Shown: positions 37,258-46,695, counted from the first letter of the stretch. The stretch: DNA of 64,000 nucleotides from Paeniglutamicibacter quisquiliarum (GCF_019084045.1 NZ_JAHRED010000003.1:62001-126000), one strand, 5' to 3'. Notes: generated by a model from the letters alone, not told the origin. Translations and numbers: made by a program.

Positions 37258-38661
37258 CTATTTTCGCTGAAGTGGCCGGCCCATGCCGGTCGTTGGCCGC
37301 GGTGGCGGAGCCGTGGAAGTGTAGCTGTGGCCGCTGGGGGTGGTGATCCTGAAGGAATGGCGGCCCCGTCCGGGCAATGGTTCCTCGTCCCAGCCGGGTG
37401 CTTCCTTGGTTTGGTTGCACGTACGACAGCGACCAGCGGCATTGAGCTCGGTGGTCTTGCCGTTGCGGTGCACCTGCACGACGTGGTCGAGTTCCTGGAT
37501 GCGGCCGTTGCAGTGCGGGGTGCGACAGCGTTGGTCGCGGAAGGTGATGAAGCGCTTGAGATTTCCGGCGAAGTTGCGGGCCGCCGAGTCCATGGCGACC
37601 AGCTTGCCGGTGTCCGGGGCGGCGTAGAGGCGCCGGCACCAGGTGTCCAGGGGGTGCTCCGGATCGCCAGCCACCAGTGACCTGGCCTTGGTGGCGCTGA
37701 TGTATCCGTGGCCCGGGATCAGCGCCGGTTCGTCGCCGTCGCCGGTGAGGCTCTCTGCGTCCATCATCAGCAGCAGCTCCACCGGCCGGGAACCGGTGGC
37801 CTTGGTGTCGGTAATCGCCTCGAAGACGGTGTCTGCCGCGACCTGCGCGTTGGTGCGGTCGTCCCCGGGCTTTCGGGGACGACCGGTTTCGCGGCTGAGG
37901 ACCTGCAGGATCGGAACGCCTTGGTCCAGGGGGAACTCGCCAATGATCCTCACGGTGTTTTCATTCACCCGGTAGCCGCTGGCGTATCGCTTTTCGGTGG
38001 CGTCCGCTTCCTCTTGCTCGGCAGTTTCCGGTTCGAGGACGAGAGCCCAGTAATTGACCATTTCACGCAGGGCCGCGGTCCCGGACTGGAAGCACGTGTG
38101 GGTGTCCTCCCACAACAGCTCATCGATCATTCTCCGGTTTTCGATCTTGAGGTTCCGGGTGCCGCTGACAACCACGCGTGCCTGGTCCCAGGTCATGATG
38201 CCCTGGCGCAGCCCCTGATGGGAGAGTGGCAGGTCTTCGGCGAGGATCCGGAAGTCGCTGGTGCGTTTGGACCCGCTGTGCGGGGACAGGTGCATCGCCA
38301 GGGCGACGTCCCCGCTGGATCCCCAGGCCGGGTTCTTCTCCCTGACGCCTGTGCACTGTCGATGGGCGATCAGGGAGTCCTGGTAGGCGACGCTGTGGTC
38401 GGCCTGTTTCGCCGTGGCGGCGCATTTCAAGGTTTCCAGTGCGCCGACGGCGGACACCGCCTCATGGACACCCGTCAGCACCGGGGCGTCGTTCACCGCG
38501 GCGGCCAGGGACAGGATTCCGTCTGTGCCGGTGCGGGCAAGATGCTCGGCAACCAGTGCGTCCATGTCCGCCCCGTCGGCCAGCAGTGCATCGTAGCCCA
38601 GGTCCTTTCCGGCACCAGAGGTGCCGGCGGAAGGGATGCCGCTCGATGACGTCGTTGCCAT
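37258..38661 (-). CDS. DUF222 protein with C-terminal HNH nuclease domain
   Basis: A 467-residue protein: a DUF222 (13E12 repeat-like) N-terminal domain and an HNH domain near the C-terminus. The HNH domain shows RDQRCRTPHC, then LDHVVQVHRNGKT, then CRTCNQTKE. The two CxxC pairs bind zinc and the Asp-His pair is catalytic. Such genes occur in many copies in actinobacterial genomes, and their role is unsettled. A 13-bp palindrome sits just upstream of the ATG at 38661. There is no sign of an intron or integrase near it. Confidence 0.85.
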   Translation of the reverse strand: MATTSSSGIPSAGTSGAGKDLGYDALLADGADMDALVAEHLARTGTDGILSLAAAVNDAPVLTGVHEAVSAVGALETLKCAATAKQADHSVAYQDSLIAHRQCTGVREKNPAWGSSGDVALAMHLSPHSGSKRTSDFRILAEDLPLSHQGLRQGIMTWDQARVVVSGTRNLKIENRRMIDELLWEDTHTCFQSGTAALREMVNYWALVLEPETAEQEEADATEKRYASGYRVNENTVRIIGEFPLDQGVPILQVLSRETGRPRKPGDDRTNAQVAADTVFEAITDTKATGSRPVELLLMMDAESLTGDGDEPALIPGHGYISATKARSLVAGDPEHPLDTWCRRLYAAPDTGKLVAMDSAARNFAGNLKRFITFRDQRCRTPHCNGRIQELDHVVQVHRNGKTTELNAAGRCRTCNQTKEAPGWDEEPLPGRGRHSFRITTPSGHSYTSTAPPPRPTTGMGRPLQRK

Positions 38662-38693
38662 GCTTCCATTATAGAACGGGTCGCCGACAATTG

Positions 38694-38727
38694 GAACATA
38701 GTTTCTTTAAAAATAGAAAATATGTTC
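38694..38727. promoter_or_regulatory. A/T-rich inverted repeat upstream of the DUF222/HNH gene
   Basis: Arms 38694-38706 and 38715-38727 pair over 13 bases with one mismatch and an 8-base A/T loop, 33 bases before the ATG. The stretch is far more A/T-rich than its surroundings. It could be an operator or a promoter overlapping a palindrome. The other bases of 38662-38859 show nothing else. Confidence 0.4.
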
Positions 38728-38859
38728 TACTGCTTGCGAGGGGCGCCTGACCTTACCTGCAAACAACATCCCGCGCGGGCGCCGGAAGCCAAAAGGGTGC
38801 CGCCGAATCCCGGATCCAGGGAAATGGCGGCACCCGGCGTTGAGTCCGTCGTGGGACCG

Positions 38860-39963
38860 TCAGGCCACGGAGCCGCCGAAGAGCAGGCCGAGGGCGTAGG
38901 TGACCGCCGCGGCGCCCAGGCCGATGGCCAGCTGGCGCAGGCCGCGCTTGGCCGGGGACGCGCCTGAAAGCAGGCCCACGATGCCGCCGGTTGCCAGCAG
39001 GGCCAGGCCGACCAATGCGGCGGAGAGCAGGATCGCCGGCGTGCCGCCCATGCCGAAGATGAACGGCAGGATCGGGATCACCGCACCGGAGGCAAAGAAG
39101 CAGAACGATGCGGAGGCGGCACCCATGGCGGAGCCGATTTCCTCGTGCTCGACCTTGGCGGATTCCTGCTCGAGCTCGGGATGCAGGGAGAGCGAGGCGT
39201 TGCAGTCGCAGGAGTAGATGCCCATGCGCTCGGCCGCACGGTGCGCCGCATCCTCGTCGCTCATGCCGCGGGCCTTGTAGACCAGCACCAGTTCGTTGGC
39301 ATCCAGGTCCAGGTCCGGGGCGGCGGAAAGGGTCACCTGGGTGGGCTTCGACGCCGAGAGCAGTTCGCGCTGCGACCGGACCGAGACGTATTCGCCGGCG
39401 GCCATCGACAGGGCGCCCGCGAGTAGGCCGGCGATGCCGGAGAAGAGCACCATGGAGGTGGCGACGCCGGTCGCTCCGATGCCCATGACCAGGGCCAGGT
39501 TGGACACCAGACCGTCGTTCGCGCCGAAGACGGCGGCACGGAAGTTGCCCGAGAGCCGGTTGCGGCCGCGGGTGGCCAGGCCGCGGACGACCTCTTCGTG
39601 GACGAGCTCGTCGGCGGCCATTTGGCGGCTGGCGTCGGTGTCCGCGGCGTAGGGGGAGTTTCCCTCGGCGCGCTGGGCCAGGGCCAGGACGAAGACCGAG
39701 CCGAAGTGGCGGGCCAGGAAACGGAGCATGGTGCGCCGGATCGAGGGCCGGGTCCGCTTCCCGGCGTGCTCGCCCAGCAGCGAGCGCCAGTGTTCCTCGT
39801 GGCGGGTTTCGGCGGCGGCAAGTCCCAGCAGGACCGCGCGTTCCTCGCCCTGGCGCTTGTTGGCAAGTTCGCGGTAGACCGCGCCCTCGGCGATTTCGTC
39901 GGCCAGGTACTGGCGCCAGCGTTTGATCTGGGCGGGAGTGGGGGTTGGCGCTGTTTGCGTCAT
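38860..39963 (-). CDS. ferritin-like/VIT1 (CCC1) family metal transporter
   Basis: A 367-residue protein in two parts. Residues about 10-150 form a ferritin-like domain with ExxH metal ligands (EERAVLLGLAAAETRHEEHW and HEEVVRG). Residues about 155-367 form the VIT1/CCC1 membrane domain (FGANDGLVSNLALVMG) with five helices. The eukaryotic family moves iron or manganese into vacuoles; bacterial fusions such as MbfA export iron. The ATG at 39963 has GAGGATGAGAG upstream; the frame from 40062 is longer but rejected. Monocistronic. Iron or manganese export under overload is a reasonable inference. Confidence 0.85.
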   Translation of the reverse strand: MTQTAPTPTPAQIKRWRQYLADEIAEGAVYRELANKRQGEERAVLLGLAAAETRHEEHWRSLLGEHAGKRTRPSIRRTMLRFLARHFGSVFVLALAQRAEGNSPYAADTDASRQMAADELVHEEVVRGLATRGRNRLSGNFRAAVFGANDGLVSNLALVMGIGATGVATSMVLFSGIAGLLAGALSMAAGEYVSVRSQRELLSASKPTQVTLSAAPDLDLDANELVLVYKARGMSDEDAAHRAAERMGIYSCDCNASLSLHPELEQESAKVEHEEIGSAMGAASASFCFFASGAVIPILPFIFGMGGTPAILLSAALVGLALLATGGIVGLLSGASPAKRGLRQLAIGLGAAAVTYALGLLFGGSVA

Positions 39964-40204
39964 GCTCTCATCCTCATGTGGGCGTTCACGGCCCCGCGGG
40001 ACCGTGTGATGGGGAGGCCCGGCATGAATGCTTTTTGGGTGCGTTGAGCCTCGGGCCACCAATGTGTGGACCGAAGGTCTCGTTCGCCTGGGGCCGGACG
40101 GGAATGCCCGTTGCCGCAGGTGGTTTGCCGGGTTACCGCGTTGTAACCAGTATGTCGACGCACCGCTTTCCCGCCGGGTGGGCGGGTTTGGGAACTACTC
40201 CCCT

Positions 40205-40477
40205 TCAACCCACGAGTGTAGCGTCCGGAAGGGCAAGGGAGAATTCGCTGAGACTAAAAACCAGGGCCTGGCCAGCGGGGTTGCCTGCCCGGGGGATCCG
40301 CACCGACAGCTGGCCGGCGGCAGGGTCCCATCGCGGGGAACCGGCGGCGTTGGCCAGCGCCGCGGCCAGCGCGGGGGCGTCGGCAACGTGGTAGCTGTGC
40401 CAGCAACCCGCGAGGCGCAGTTCAACGACCGCACGGTGGACATCGAGCAGGGGCAACACGAGGATGGAACGTGCCAT
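40205..40477 (-). CDS. small protein of unknown function behind the second SAM-IV-like leader
   Basis: A 90-residue protein, rich in Ala and Leu, with no membrane helix or known motif that I can recognise. It starts at the ATG 40477 (MARSILVLPL), 48 bases after the RNA element at 40526-40609. AAAGG lies somewhat far upstream and a short GGTC/GACC hairpin in between would bring it closer. Its C-terminus (SLALPDATLVG) is faintly like that of the 94-residue protein at 24013-24297. Coding potential is judged by start, composition and leader only. Confidence 0.5.
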   Translation of the reverse strand: MARSILVLPLLDVHRAVVELRLAGCWHSYHVADAPALAAALANAAGSPRWDPAAGQLSVRIPRAGNPAGQALVFSLSEFSLALPDATLVG

Positions 40478-40525
40478 GGCGGGGTCGAAGACCTTTCGTC
40501 AGCTCTTGCCGCGCCTTGTGGCCAC

Positions 40526-40609
40526 GGCCGCTTCTTCATCCGAACCACCCATGAACCTGGGGTTGGTGCGCGTCTTAGTCGGAGCTTGCCGACGCGTCTC
40601 GTGAAGCTG
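40526..40609 (-). promoter_or_regulatory. SAM-IV-like riboswitch variant, copy B
   Basis: Same architecture as copy A on the minus strand: P1 GCTTC/GAAGC, junction ACGAGA, second helix CGCGTC/GACGCG enclosing AAGCTCCGACT, junction CACCAACCCC, third helix with GGGTGGTTCGGATGA. The second helix differs completely from copy A's CTGGT/ACCAG yet stays paired. The tail GCGCGGCAAG that follows also resembles the 3' part of the recalled SAM-IV sequence. Copy B is 11 bases shorter. It precedes the small gene starting at 40477. Confidence 0.62.
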
Positions 40610-40618
40610 GGAACTACA

Positions 40619-41197
40619 TTACCGCGATTCGGAGGCCCGCAGGATGTTTTCGTGCAATTGGGTCCAGCCCGCAGGATCGTAGGGAGGTATGTTCGTGTTC
40701 TCTTGGCGCATTCCGGTGGAGCCGTCAATGAGCTCCCGCAGGATGTCTGCATGCCCCGCGTGGCGTGCGGTCTCCACATTCATGTGCAGCAGCAGGCGAC
40801 CGAGGGTCGTGTCGCGCTTTTCCGGCTTCCACCAGGGAATCGTGGCCGGGGCATCCAGCGGCAATGCGGCAATGTTGTGGTTTGCCGCGTCGATGGCCCG
40901 GCGGTAGAAGGCGAGGATCTCGGAGCACGGGACGTCGCCGGGAACCCACATGTCGGCGCTGGCCTCGGGGTCGGCCATCAGCGCGTCGTAGCGTTCGTCG
41001 TCAACCGTGAATCCGAGGCATTCGACGAAGTAGCCGTACTCGACCGAGGCCAGGTGCTGGATGAGGCCCAGGATATTGGTGCCGGAGCCGACCATGGGGC
41101 GGGTCATTTCCCTGTCGCTGAGTCCCTCGACCTTCCAGAGCATGGCTTCGCGGGTGTGGTTCAGGTACGTGGAGAGGTGGTCCTTGAGATCGTCCAT
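40619..41197 (-). CDS. DinB-family protein (DUF664-like)
   Basis: A 192-residue four-helix-bundle protein. The probable metal ligands are His in LIQHLASVEYGYF, and His in LLHMNVETARHAGHAD, the DinB three-histidine arrangement. Actinobacterial members include mycothiol-dependent transferases, so a thiol-linked detoxification role is possible. The ATG at 41197 comes 7 bases after TAGGGT on the minus strand, so the message may be leaderless; a GTG three codons earlier is an alternative. No operon partner. Confidence 0.82.
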   Translation of the reverse strand: MDDLKDHLSTYLNHTREAMLWKVEGLSDREMTRPMVGSGTNILGLIQHLASVEYGYFVECLGFTVDDERYDALMADPEASADMWVPGDVPCSEILAFYRRAIDAANHNIAALPLDAPATIPWWKPEKRDTTLGRLLLHMNVETARHAGHADILRELIDGSTGMRQENTNIPPYDPAGWTQLHENILRASESR

Positions 41198-41253
41198 GGT
41201 ACCCACCCTAGGAGCGCCGGGGCATGGCTGGGAAGGGGGAACCGTGGCAAAAG

Positions 41254-41294
41254 GGGAGCCCGTCGCCGCGCATGGTGCGCGGGGACGGGCTCCC
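41254..41294 (-). terminator. terminator of the SSS transporter gene
   Basis: An 18-bp stem with one mismatch (41254-41271 and 41277-41294) and a 5-base loop, 33 bases after the transporter stop, followed on the minus strand by CTTTTG. Confidence 0.75.
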
Positions 41295-41327
41295 TCAACC
41301 GGGATTTTCCGGGGTCAGGGTCCGGTG

Positions 41328-42854
41328 CTAGCGTCCGGCAACCTCGGTGAGGTCCGCGCCCTCGGCGTCCGCCTGGCCGGCGACCCGCGCATTCCAGCGG
41401 GTGATGACCGCCGGGTTGGTGGGACGCGTGAGCAGGGAGACGACGACGAAGGTCAGCGCCGAGGCAATCAGCCCGAAGTAGATCGGCTCGTTGGCGTAGA
41501 TGCCATCGAAGCGCTCTTCGGCCTGGATTTCCAGGACGATCATGGTGCCCAGGGTGACGATGGAGCCGGCGGCCATCGAGGCGGCGGCCCCCAGCCCGTT
41601 CCCGCGCTTCCAGACCAGACCGCCGATGATGGCCACCAGCAGGCCGCCCACCAGGATGTCATAGGCGATGGTCAGCGCCGCGACCACGTCGGAAACCATG
41701 ATGGCCAGCACGATTGTGACCACTCCCAGCAGCAGCACCCAGATGCGGTTGGCGCGCACGTCGTGCTCGGGGTTCTCGTTGGTGTTGACGTGCAGCTGCT
41801 TGCCGAACCAGCTGGCCACGAACGGGGTGACGTCGGTGCGGGCTACGGTTGCAGCGGCAATCAGCGCGCCGGAGGCGGTGGACATCATGGCTGCGACAGC
41901 GGCCGCCAGCACCAGACCGCCGACGGCGACGGGCAGCAGCTGCGTGGCGACCTCCGCGTAGACCACGTCCTTGTTGGTGTCCGCGCCGATGATGTCCGGC
42001 AGGGCGACCTTGGCGGCCATGCCGATGATGGCGCCGGCGGCCCCGTAGAGCACGCAGTAGATGCCGGCGGTGGTGCCGCCCCAGCGGGCCACCTTCGGCG
42101 TCTTGGCGGTGAAGACGCGCTGCCAGATGTCCTGGCCGATGAGCAGGCCCAGGGTGTAGACCACGAAGTAGGTGATGATCGTCTGCACGCCGATGCCGGT
42201 GAAGCTGAAGAACTCGGCCCCGACGCGTTCGCGGATCCCGGACATGCCCCCGGCGGCGTTCAGCGCGAAGGGCAGCATCAGGAAGAAGATGCCCACGGTC
42301 TTGATGACGAACTGGACCTGGTCGGCCAGGGTGATCGACCACATGCCGCCGATGGTGGAGTAGATGACCACGATGACCCCGCCGATGGCGATGGCCATCC
42401 AGCGTTCCCAGCCGAAGAGGACCACGAAGATCGTCGCATAGGCGCTGGTGGAGGTGGCGCAGAGCATCAGCGTGTAGGCGAGCATGACGATGCCGGAGGT
42501 GTTCGTCGCCGACTTGCTGCCGTAGCGCAGGGTGAGCATCTGCGAGACGGTGAAGATCTTCAGGCGCTGCAGGGTCGGGGCAAAGAGCAGCGAGAGCAGG
42601 ATGACGCCGGCGCCGATTGCCACGACCAGCCACATGCCGGAGATTCCGAACTTGTAGCCCAGGCCGACGCCGCCCACGGTGGATGCCCCGCCCAGGACGA
42701 CCGCCGCCATCGTGCCCGTGTACAGGAACGGGCCGAGGCGCCTGCCTGCCACGAGGTAGTCGCTGCTGTTCTTGGTGCGCGATTTTCCCCACCAGCCGAA
42801 GATGAGCATGGCCGCCAAGTAGGCGGCGACGATCGTGCCATTGATGAATTCCAT
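41328..42854 (-). CDS. sodium:solute symporter (SSS family)
   Basis: A 508-residue protein with about 13 membrane helices. Family marks are the TVGGVGLGYKFG and STASGALIAAATVARTD stretches, the latter near the sodium site. SSS proteins import sugars, amino acids, pantothenate or organic acids with sodium. The start MEFINGTIVAAYL is used; longer frames extend into the divergent regulatory region. The gene is divergent from an XRE-cupin regulator (163 bases between starts), which probably controls it. The substrate is unknown; the ureohydrolase operon nearby (47116) makes a guanidino compound or polyamine conceivable. Confidence 0.88.
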   Translation of the reverse strand: MEFINGTIVAAYLAAMLIFGWWGKSRTKNSSDYLVAGRRLGPFLYTGTMAAVVLGGASTVGGVGLGYKFGISGMWLVVAIGAGVILLSLLFAPTLQRLKIFTVSQMLTLRYGSKSATNTSGIVMLAYTLMLCATSTSAYATIFVVLFGWERWMAIAIGGVIVVIYSTIGGMWSITLADQVQFVIKTVGIFFLMLPFALNAAGGMSGIRERVGAEFFSFTGIGVQTIITYFVVYTLGLLIGQDIWQRVFTAKTPKVARWGGTTAGIYCVLYGAAGAIIGMAAKVALPDIIGADTNKDVVYAEVATQLLPVAVGGLVLAAAVAAMMSTASGALIAAATVARTDVTPFVASWFGKQLHVNTNENPEHDVRANRIWVLLLGVVTIVLAIMVSDVVAALTIAYDILVGGLLVAIIGGLVWKRGNGLGAAASMAAGSIVTLGTMIVLEIQAEERFDGIYANEPIYFGLIASALTFVVVSLLTRPTNPAVITRWNARVAGQADAEGADLTEVAGR

Positions 42855-43017
42855 GGGTGAGCCTTTGCTGGGAACGAAACCGGGTGCGCACCTCTGGGAT
42901 GCCTGATAGTAAACTTTTGTTGTTCTATAGGCTAATGTGAGGTGTCGCACACGTCAATTGCACCTAAGCTGGATGAACGCATTATTTCCTTCGAGCCCAC
43001 CCTGGAGACCCGCGCCG

Positions 43018-43593
43018 ATGAAAGCCCTGCCCGTTGAGCCCAGCAGTGCTGCCCTCGCCATTGGCTCGCGGATCCGGGCGGCGCGTCACGCCCAGCGCCT
43101 GACCATCGACCAGATCGCCGAATCCACGGGATTGACCAAGGGTTTTCTCTCCCGGGTGGAGCGCGACTTGACCAGCCCCTCGGTGGCATCGCTGGTGACG
43201 CTGTGCCAGGTGCTGTCCCTGGAGGTAGGGGAGCTTTTCACCCAGCCGGACACCCACGTCGTCAGGCTTGCCGAGGCGCCGCGCATCTCACTGGGCGGCG
43301 AAGGCATTGTCGAGAGGCTGGTGACGGCGCGTTCGGAGCGGCGCCTGCAGGTGATTCGCGCCGTCATCGCCCCGCACGGCGAGGGCGAAAAGGAACTTTA
43401 CTCGGTGGATTGCGAGGTCGAGGTGCTCCACGTCCTCTCCGGGCGCTTCGTGCTGATTTTCGCCAACGAGCGGTTTGACCTCGACGCGGGGGACACCGTG
43501 ACCTTCCCGGGGCGCGAGCCGCACAGCTGGAAGAACCCGACGGGCGAGGAAGCCATCGTCACCTGGACGCTGGTCCCCGCCGCGTCGCGTTAA
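43018..43593 (+). CDS. XRE-family regulator with cupin sensor domain
   Basis: A 191-residue protein with a helix-turn-helix (about residues 12-68; [21 protein letters not shown]) and a C-terminal cupin barrel (about 105-185; [28 protein letters not shown]). PuuR-like members sense polyamines; others sense amino acids. The ATG at 43018 has GGAGA about nine bases upstream. Its stop shares TTAA (43590-43593) with the stop of the convergent permease. The divergent region to the SSS gene contains TTTTGTTGTTC, and the ureohydrolase leader contains GGTTGTTTC and GAGCAACAAGG. A common operator is possible. Confidence 0.85.
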   Translation: MKALPVEPSSAALAIGSRIRAARHAQRLTIDQIAESTGLTKGFLSRVERDLTSPSVASLVTLCQVLSLEVGELFTQPDTHVVRLAEAPRISLGGEGIVERLVTARSERRLQVIRAVIAPHGEGEKELYSVDCEVEVLHVLSGRFVLIFANERFDLDAGDTVTFPGREPHSWKNPTGEEAIVTWTLVPAASR

Positions 43594-45557
43594 CCCACGT
43601 GCACCCAGGGCCGCTTGCCGATTGCCGGTTCGGCCTCGCGCAGCACCTCGCGCGTCAACGGGGCGATCTCGCCCTGGCCCAGGAACAGGAAGCGCAACAG
43701 GTTGTGCACCGGGTTGCCCTCGGTCCAGCGGAAGTAGATGTGCGGCATCACGCCGGTCCGGTCGCGGATTTCAAGGCAGATCGCGGCAATCGCGGTGGGC
43801 ACCGAAGGGGCCTCCGCCTGCAGGATCTTGTAGCCGTGCCGGGTGGTCCCGGAAACCACGATGTCCTGGGCGAAGTCCGAGAAGTCCGAGACCCTGATCT
43901 CGATGAAGACCACCGGGGCATCCTCGGGCAGGTGGCTGGCCATTTTGGCGTGGGCCAGCTTGTGCCGGTAGCGGGCGGCCGAGAGGCGGACCGGCTCGTG
44001 GGCAATGATCCGCACCATTGAATCCCGGCTGGAGGTCTCGATGATCTTCAGGGCCTCCTCGTCCAGGGTCACCGAGGTGGCGCGCAGTTCCGTGGAGCGC
44101 CGGAAGCGCGAAACCATGGAGACGATGATGATCCCCGCGATGAAGAACCCGGCTATCCGGATGCCGTCGGGCCGCTCCACGACATTGGCGCCGGTAGTGT
44201 AGATGAAGATGGCCGAAATGATCCCGAAGCCCATGGCCCGCCACCGCTGGCCCTTGCGCTTGGCGGAAATGGTGACTGCCACCGCTGCCGAGACCATGAG
44301 CACCAGCACGCCGGTGGCGTAGGCGGCGCCCTGGGCGTCCACGCTTGCCTCGAACAGGAGGGTGATGACCACTGCAATGCCGATGAGTACCAGCACCAGG
44401 GGGCGGATGGCACGTGCCCACTCCGGGGCCATGCCAAAGCGGGGCAGGTAGCGGGGGATGAGGTTGAGCATCCCCGCCAGGGCCGAGGCGCCGGCAAACC
44501 ACAGGATCAGGATGGTGGACAGGTCATAGACGCTGCCGAAGCCGTCGCCGAGCATCGAGTGGGCGAGGAACGACAGGGCGCGGCCATTTGCCTCTCCACC
44601 GGGCTGGAATTCCGGGGCGGGTATCAGCAGGGTGGTGACGATCGAGGAGGAAACCAGGAACACGCTCATGGTCAGTGCCGCGGTAAGCAGGAGCTTCTTG
44701 GCCCCGGCGATGCGTGCGCGCGGATTGGCCTCGGTGTCCCCGGGTGCCTTCCGGATCTGGGGCATCACTGCAACGCCGGTTTCAAAGCCGGACAGGCCCA
44801 AGGCCAACTTGGGGAAAACGAGCAGGGCAATGGCAACCATCATCCAGGGGTTTGAATGCGTGGCCGTCAGGTTCAGCCACCAGTGATCCACGGGGGCGGG
44901 GTCGTGCACCAGTGACGCCACTGCGACGGCAATGACGACGAGGTTGAGGAACAGGTAGGCGGCGACCAGGCCAACGGCCAGCCAGATGACCTCGTGGAAG
45001 CCGCGCAGGAACAGTGCCCCCAGCAACAGGATGAGAACCAGCGTAATAATGACTTGCTGCCCGTGGAACGCGTCGGGGGTGAAGGGGTTTTCGATGATGT
45101 GCGCCGTGGCATCGGCCGAGGACAGCGTAATGGTGATCATGAAGTCCGTGGCCGCGAAACCCAGCAGCACCAGGACAAAGACCTTGCCCTTCCAGTGCGG
45201 CAGCAGGCGCTCGAGCATCGCGATCGACCCCTGGCCGTGCGGGGATTCGCTGGCCACGCGGCGATACACCGGCAGCGCCGCGCCCAGAGTGACGGCGACG
45301 AGCAAGAGCGTTGCAAGCGGGGCCAGGGCGCCGGCCGCCAACGCGGCAATGGCCGGCTGGTAGCCCAGCGTCGAAAAGTAATCCAGGCCGGAGAGGCACA
45401 TGACCTGCCACCAGCGGTGTCCCGTCGGCTTGGTGCCGGGGGTTTCGGCGTGTTCCTGGCCTGCGTCGGTGTCCTGGAGCCACCCCGACAGGCGGGCGTT
45501 GAGGGGTTTGGTCCGTGTGGGCGACGCAGGTCTGGAAACGCCCGATAATTTCTTCAC
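43590..45557 (-). CDS. APC-superfamily amino acid permease with soluble C-terminal domain
   Basis: A 655-residue protein. Residues about 45-450 hold 12 membrane helices of the amino acid-polyamine-cation type ([20 protein letters not shown] near the start; [13 protein letters not shown] in the sixth helix region). Residues about 460-655 form a cytoplasmic domain of unknown role. The GTG at 45557 (VKKLSGVS) gives a sensible N-terminus; the frame reaching 45926 would run through the next gene's leader. The cytosolic tail is unusual for amino acid permeases and could be regulatory. No clear ribosome-binding site. Cargo unknown. Confidence 0.8.
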   Translation of the reverse strand: MKKLSGVSRPASPTRTKPLNARLSGWLQDTDAGQEHAETPGTKPTGHRWWQVMCLSGLDYFSTLGYQPAIAALAAGALAPLATLLLVAVTLGAALPVYRRVASESPHGQGSIAMLERLLPHWKGKVFVLVLLGFAATDFMITITLSSADATAHIIENPFTPDAFHGQQVIITLVLILLLGALFLRGFHEVIWLAVGLVAAYLFLNLVVIAVAVASLVHDPAPVDHWWLNLTATHSNPWMMVAIALLVFPKLALGLSGFETGVAVMPQIRKAPGDTEANPRARIAGAKKLLLTAALTMSVFLVSSSIVTTLLIPAPEFQPGGEANGRALSFLAHSMLGDGFGSVYDLSTILILWFAGASALAGMLNLIPRYLPRFGMAPEWARAIRPLVLVLIGIAVVITLLFEASVDAQGAAYATGVLVLMVSAAVAVTISAKRKGQRWRAMGFGIISAIFIYTTGANVVERPDGIRIAGFFIAGIIIVSMVSRFRRSTELRATSVTLDEEALKIIETSSRDSMVRIIAHEPVRLSAARYRHKLAHAKMASHLPEDAPVVFIEIRVSDFSDFAQDIVVSGTTRHGYKILQAEAPSVPTAIAAICLEIRDRTGVMPHIYFRWTEGNPVHNLLRFLFLGQGEIAPLTREVLREAEPAIGKRPWVHVG

Positions 45558-45735
45558 GAATGGGAACGCTACGCCTACACCGAGCGGTCTGGATATAGCT
45601 GGTGACAAATAGTTTTGGTGATGTGCGCGACAGTTTCCGCTTTGACATTCAGCCTGTGAAAAGCAACCATTTTGTAGCGGCATACGCAGGGAAGTCCTTC
45701 CCTCGGTTGCACCCGCCTGCTTAAGGACATTGCTT

Positions 45736-46179
45736 GTGAGTTCCCTGCCCGAAGACCCCGCCTCGGTTCCCTGGCGACCCAAGCGGCTCTGGGCGCCATG
45801 GTGGCTGGCACTGATCCTGGGTACGGCAGTGGGGGTCACGCTGACATTGCTGCGGGCCTCAAGGGCATTTGTGATTCCCGGGGCGATTGCCTTGGCCATG
45901 ATCATTATCGTGATCAGCGTCGCCACGATCCTGCGCCGGCAATTTCATCCCGAGGCCCTGGAGCCCCCGATGTCGTTGTCCTACGTGCTGTGGATGGTGC
46001 TGCTGATTTTCCTGGTGGGGCCCATCCAGGTGATGCTACTGCCCATGAATCCGCAGGAAATCGCCGCCAAGGCCTTGGCCTTGTCCCTTGGCATCTCCGT
46101 CTGCATGTATGCGGCGGACCGGGCCTTGTTTTCCGGGTTTTCGCGGCGCACTAGTCCCAAAGAGACGCCCGGGGCTTGA
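45736..46179 (+). CDS. small membrane protein of unknown function
   Basis: A 147-residue protein with four likely membrane helices (around residues 20-40, 46-66, 80-102 and 110-130) and no known motif. The GTG at 45736 has AAGGAC eight bases upstream; a TTG six bases earlier is less likely. It is followed by the double palindrome at 46180-46219. Confidence 0.65.
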   Translation: MSSLPEDPASVPWRPKRLWAPWWLALILGTAVGVTLTLLRASRAFVIPGAIALAMIIIVISVATILRRQFHPEALEPPMSLSYVLWMVLLIFLVGPIQVMLLPMNPQEIAAKALALSLGISVCMYAADRALFSGFSRRTSPKETPGA

Positions 46180-46219
46180 CTTTCCGTTGTGGAAAGGCAA
46201 GTCTTTCCACAACGGAAAG
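46180..46219. promoter_or_regulatory. double CTTTCC-N5-GGAAAG palindrome, probable operator
   Basis: Two 17-base sites (46180-46196 and 46203-46219) are perfect inverted copies of each other, 6 bases apart. Each is itself a palindrome of the form CTTTCC-N5-GGAAAG. The spacing of site centres is 23 bases, about two helical turns, so two dimers could bind the same face. It lies 11 bases before the small membrane gene that overlaps the winged-helix regulator gene, the obvious candidate binder. It could also fold as a hairpin ending the upstream gene. Confidence 0.6.
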
Positions 46220-46230
46220 AGAAATCTGGG

Positions 46231-46695
46231 ATGCCTGACGAAGCGCGCTGGCCCGCCGACTTCGATCCTCGCGCGGCGCTCGCCGAAGCCAGCGGTGCCT
46301 CCGGTGCCATGGTGGACAATACCGAAGCCCCCCGATCCTTTGCTGCCGCGATGGCCGCGATTGTTTCGGCGATCTTCGCCCTGATCCATGCTGTCCCCTG
46401 GGGCGCTACGTTGGGTGTGGCCGCTCTTCTGCTCCCGCTGGGAATTTGGTATTACCTGCTGGTGCGGGGACGGCCAAAGCCACGCACCGTTCTCAGCCAC
46501 TCCGGAACGTACGTGGGTCACTGCCTGCTGATGGGCCTGGGCCTGCAGGTGGCCAGGTTCTGGGAAGCGCTGTCGTGGTGGGAAGTCGGGGCCAAGTGGC
46601 TCCTGCTGTTTGTGGTGCTCTACTTCTGCCTGTCCCGCATGCGCTCCGCTGCCATCAGGAACCGACTCGAGGACGCCAATGAACGTCCCGTCTAG
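46231..46695 (+). CDS. small membrane protein preceding the winged-helix regulator
   Basis: A 154-residue protein with three to four likely membrane helices (around residues 40-58, 60-80, 95-112 and 118-138) and no enzyme motif. It begins 11 bases after the double palindrome, and its last 17 bases overlap the start of the regulator gene. Regulated together with its repressor, it is probably the effector protein of that small unit. Function unknown. Confidence 0.6.
   Translation: MPDEARWPADFDPRAALAEASGASGAMVDNTEAPRSFAAAMAAIVSAIFALIHAVPWGATLGVAALLLPLGIWYYLLVRGRPKPRTVLSHSGTYVGHCLLMGLGLQVARFWEALSWWEVGAKWLLLFVVLYFCLSRMRSAAIRNRLEDANERPV

Noticed and set aside
37258-38661. The DUF222/HNH gene as a mobile element
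   Set aside because: No terminal repeats, integrase or intron structure; such genes are widespread fixed paralogues in actinobacteria.
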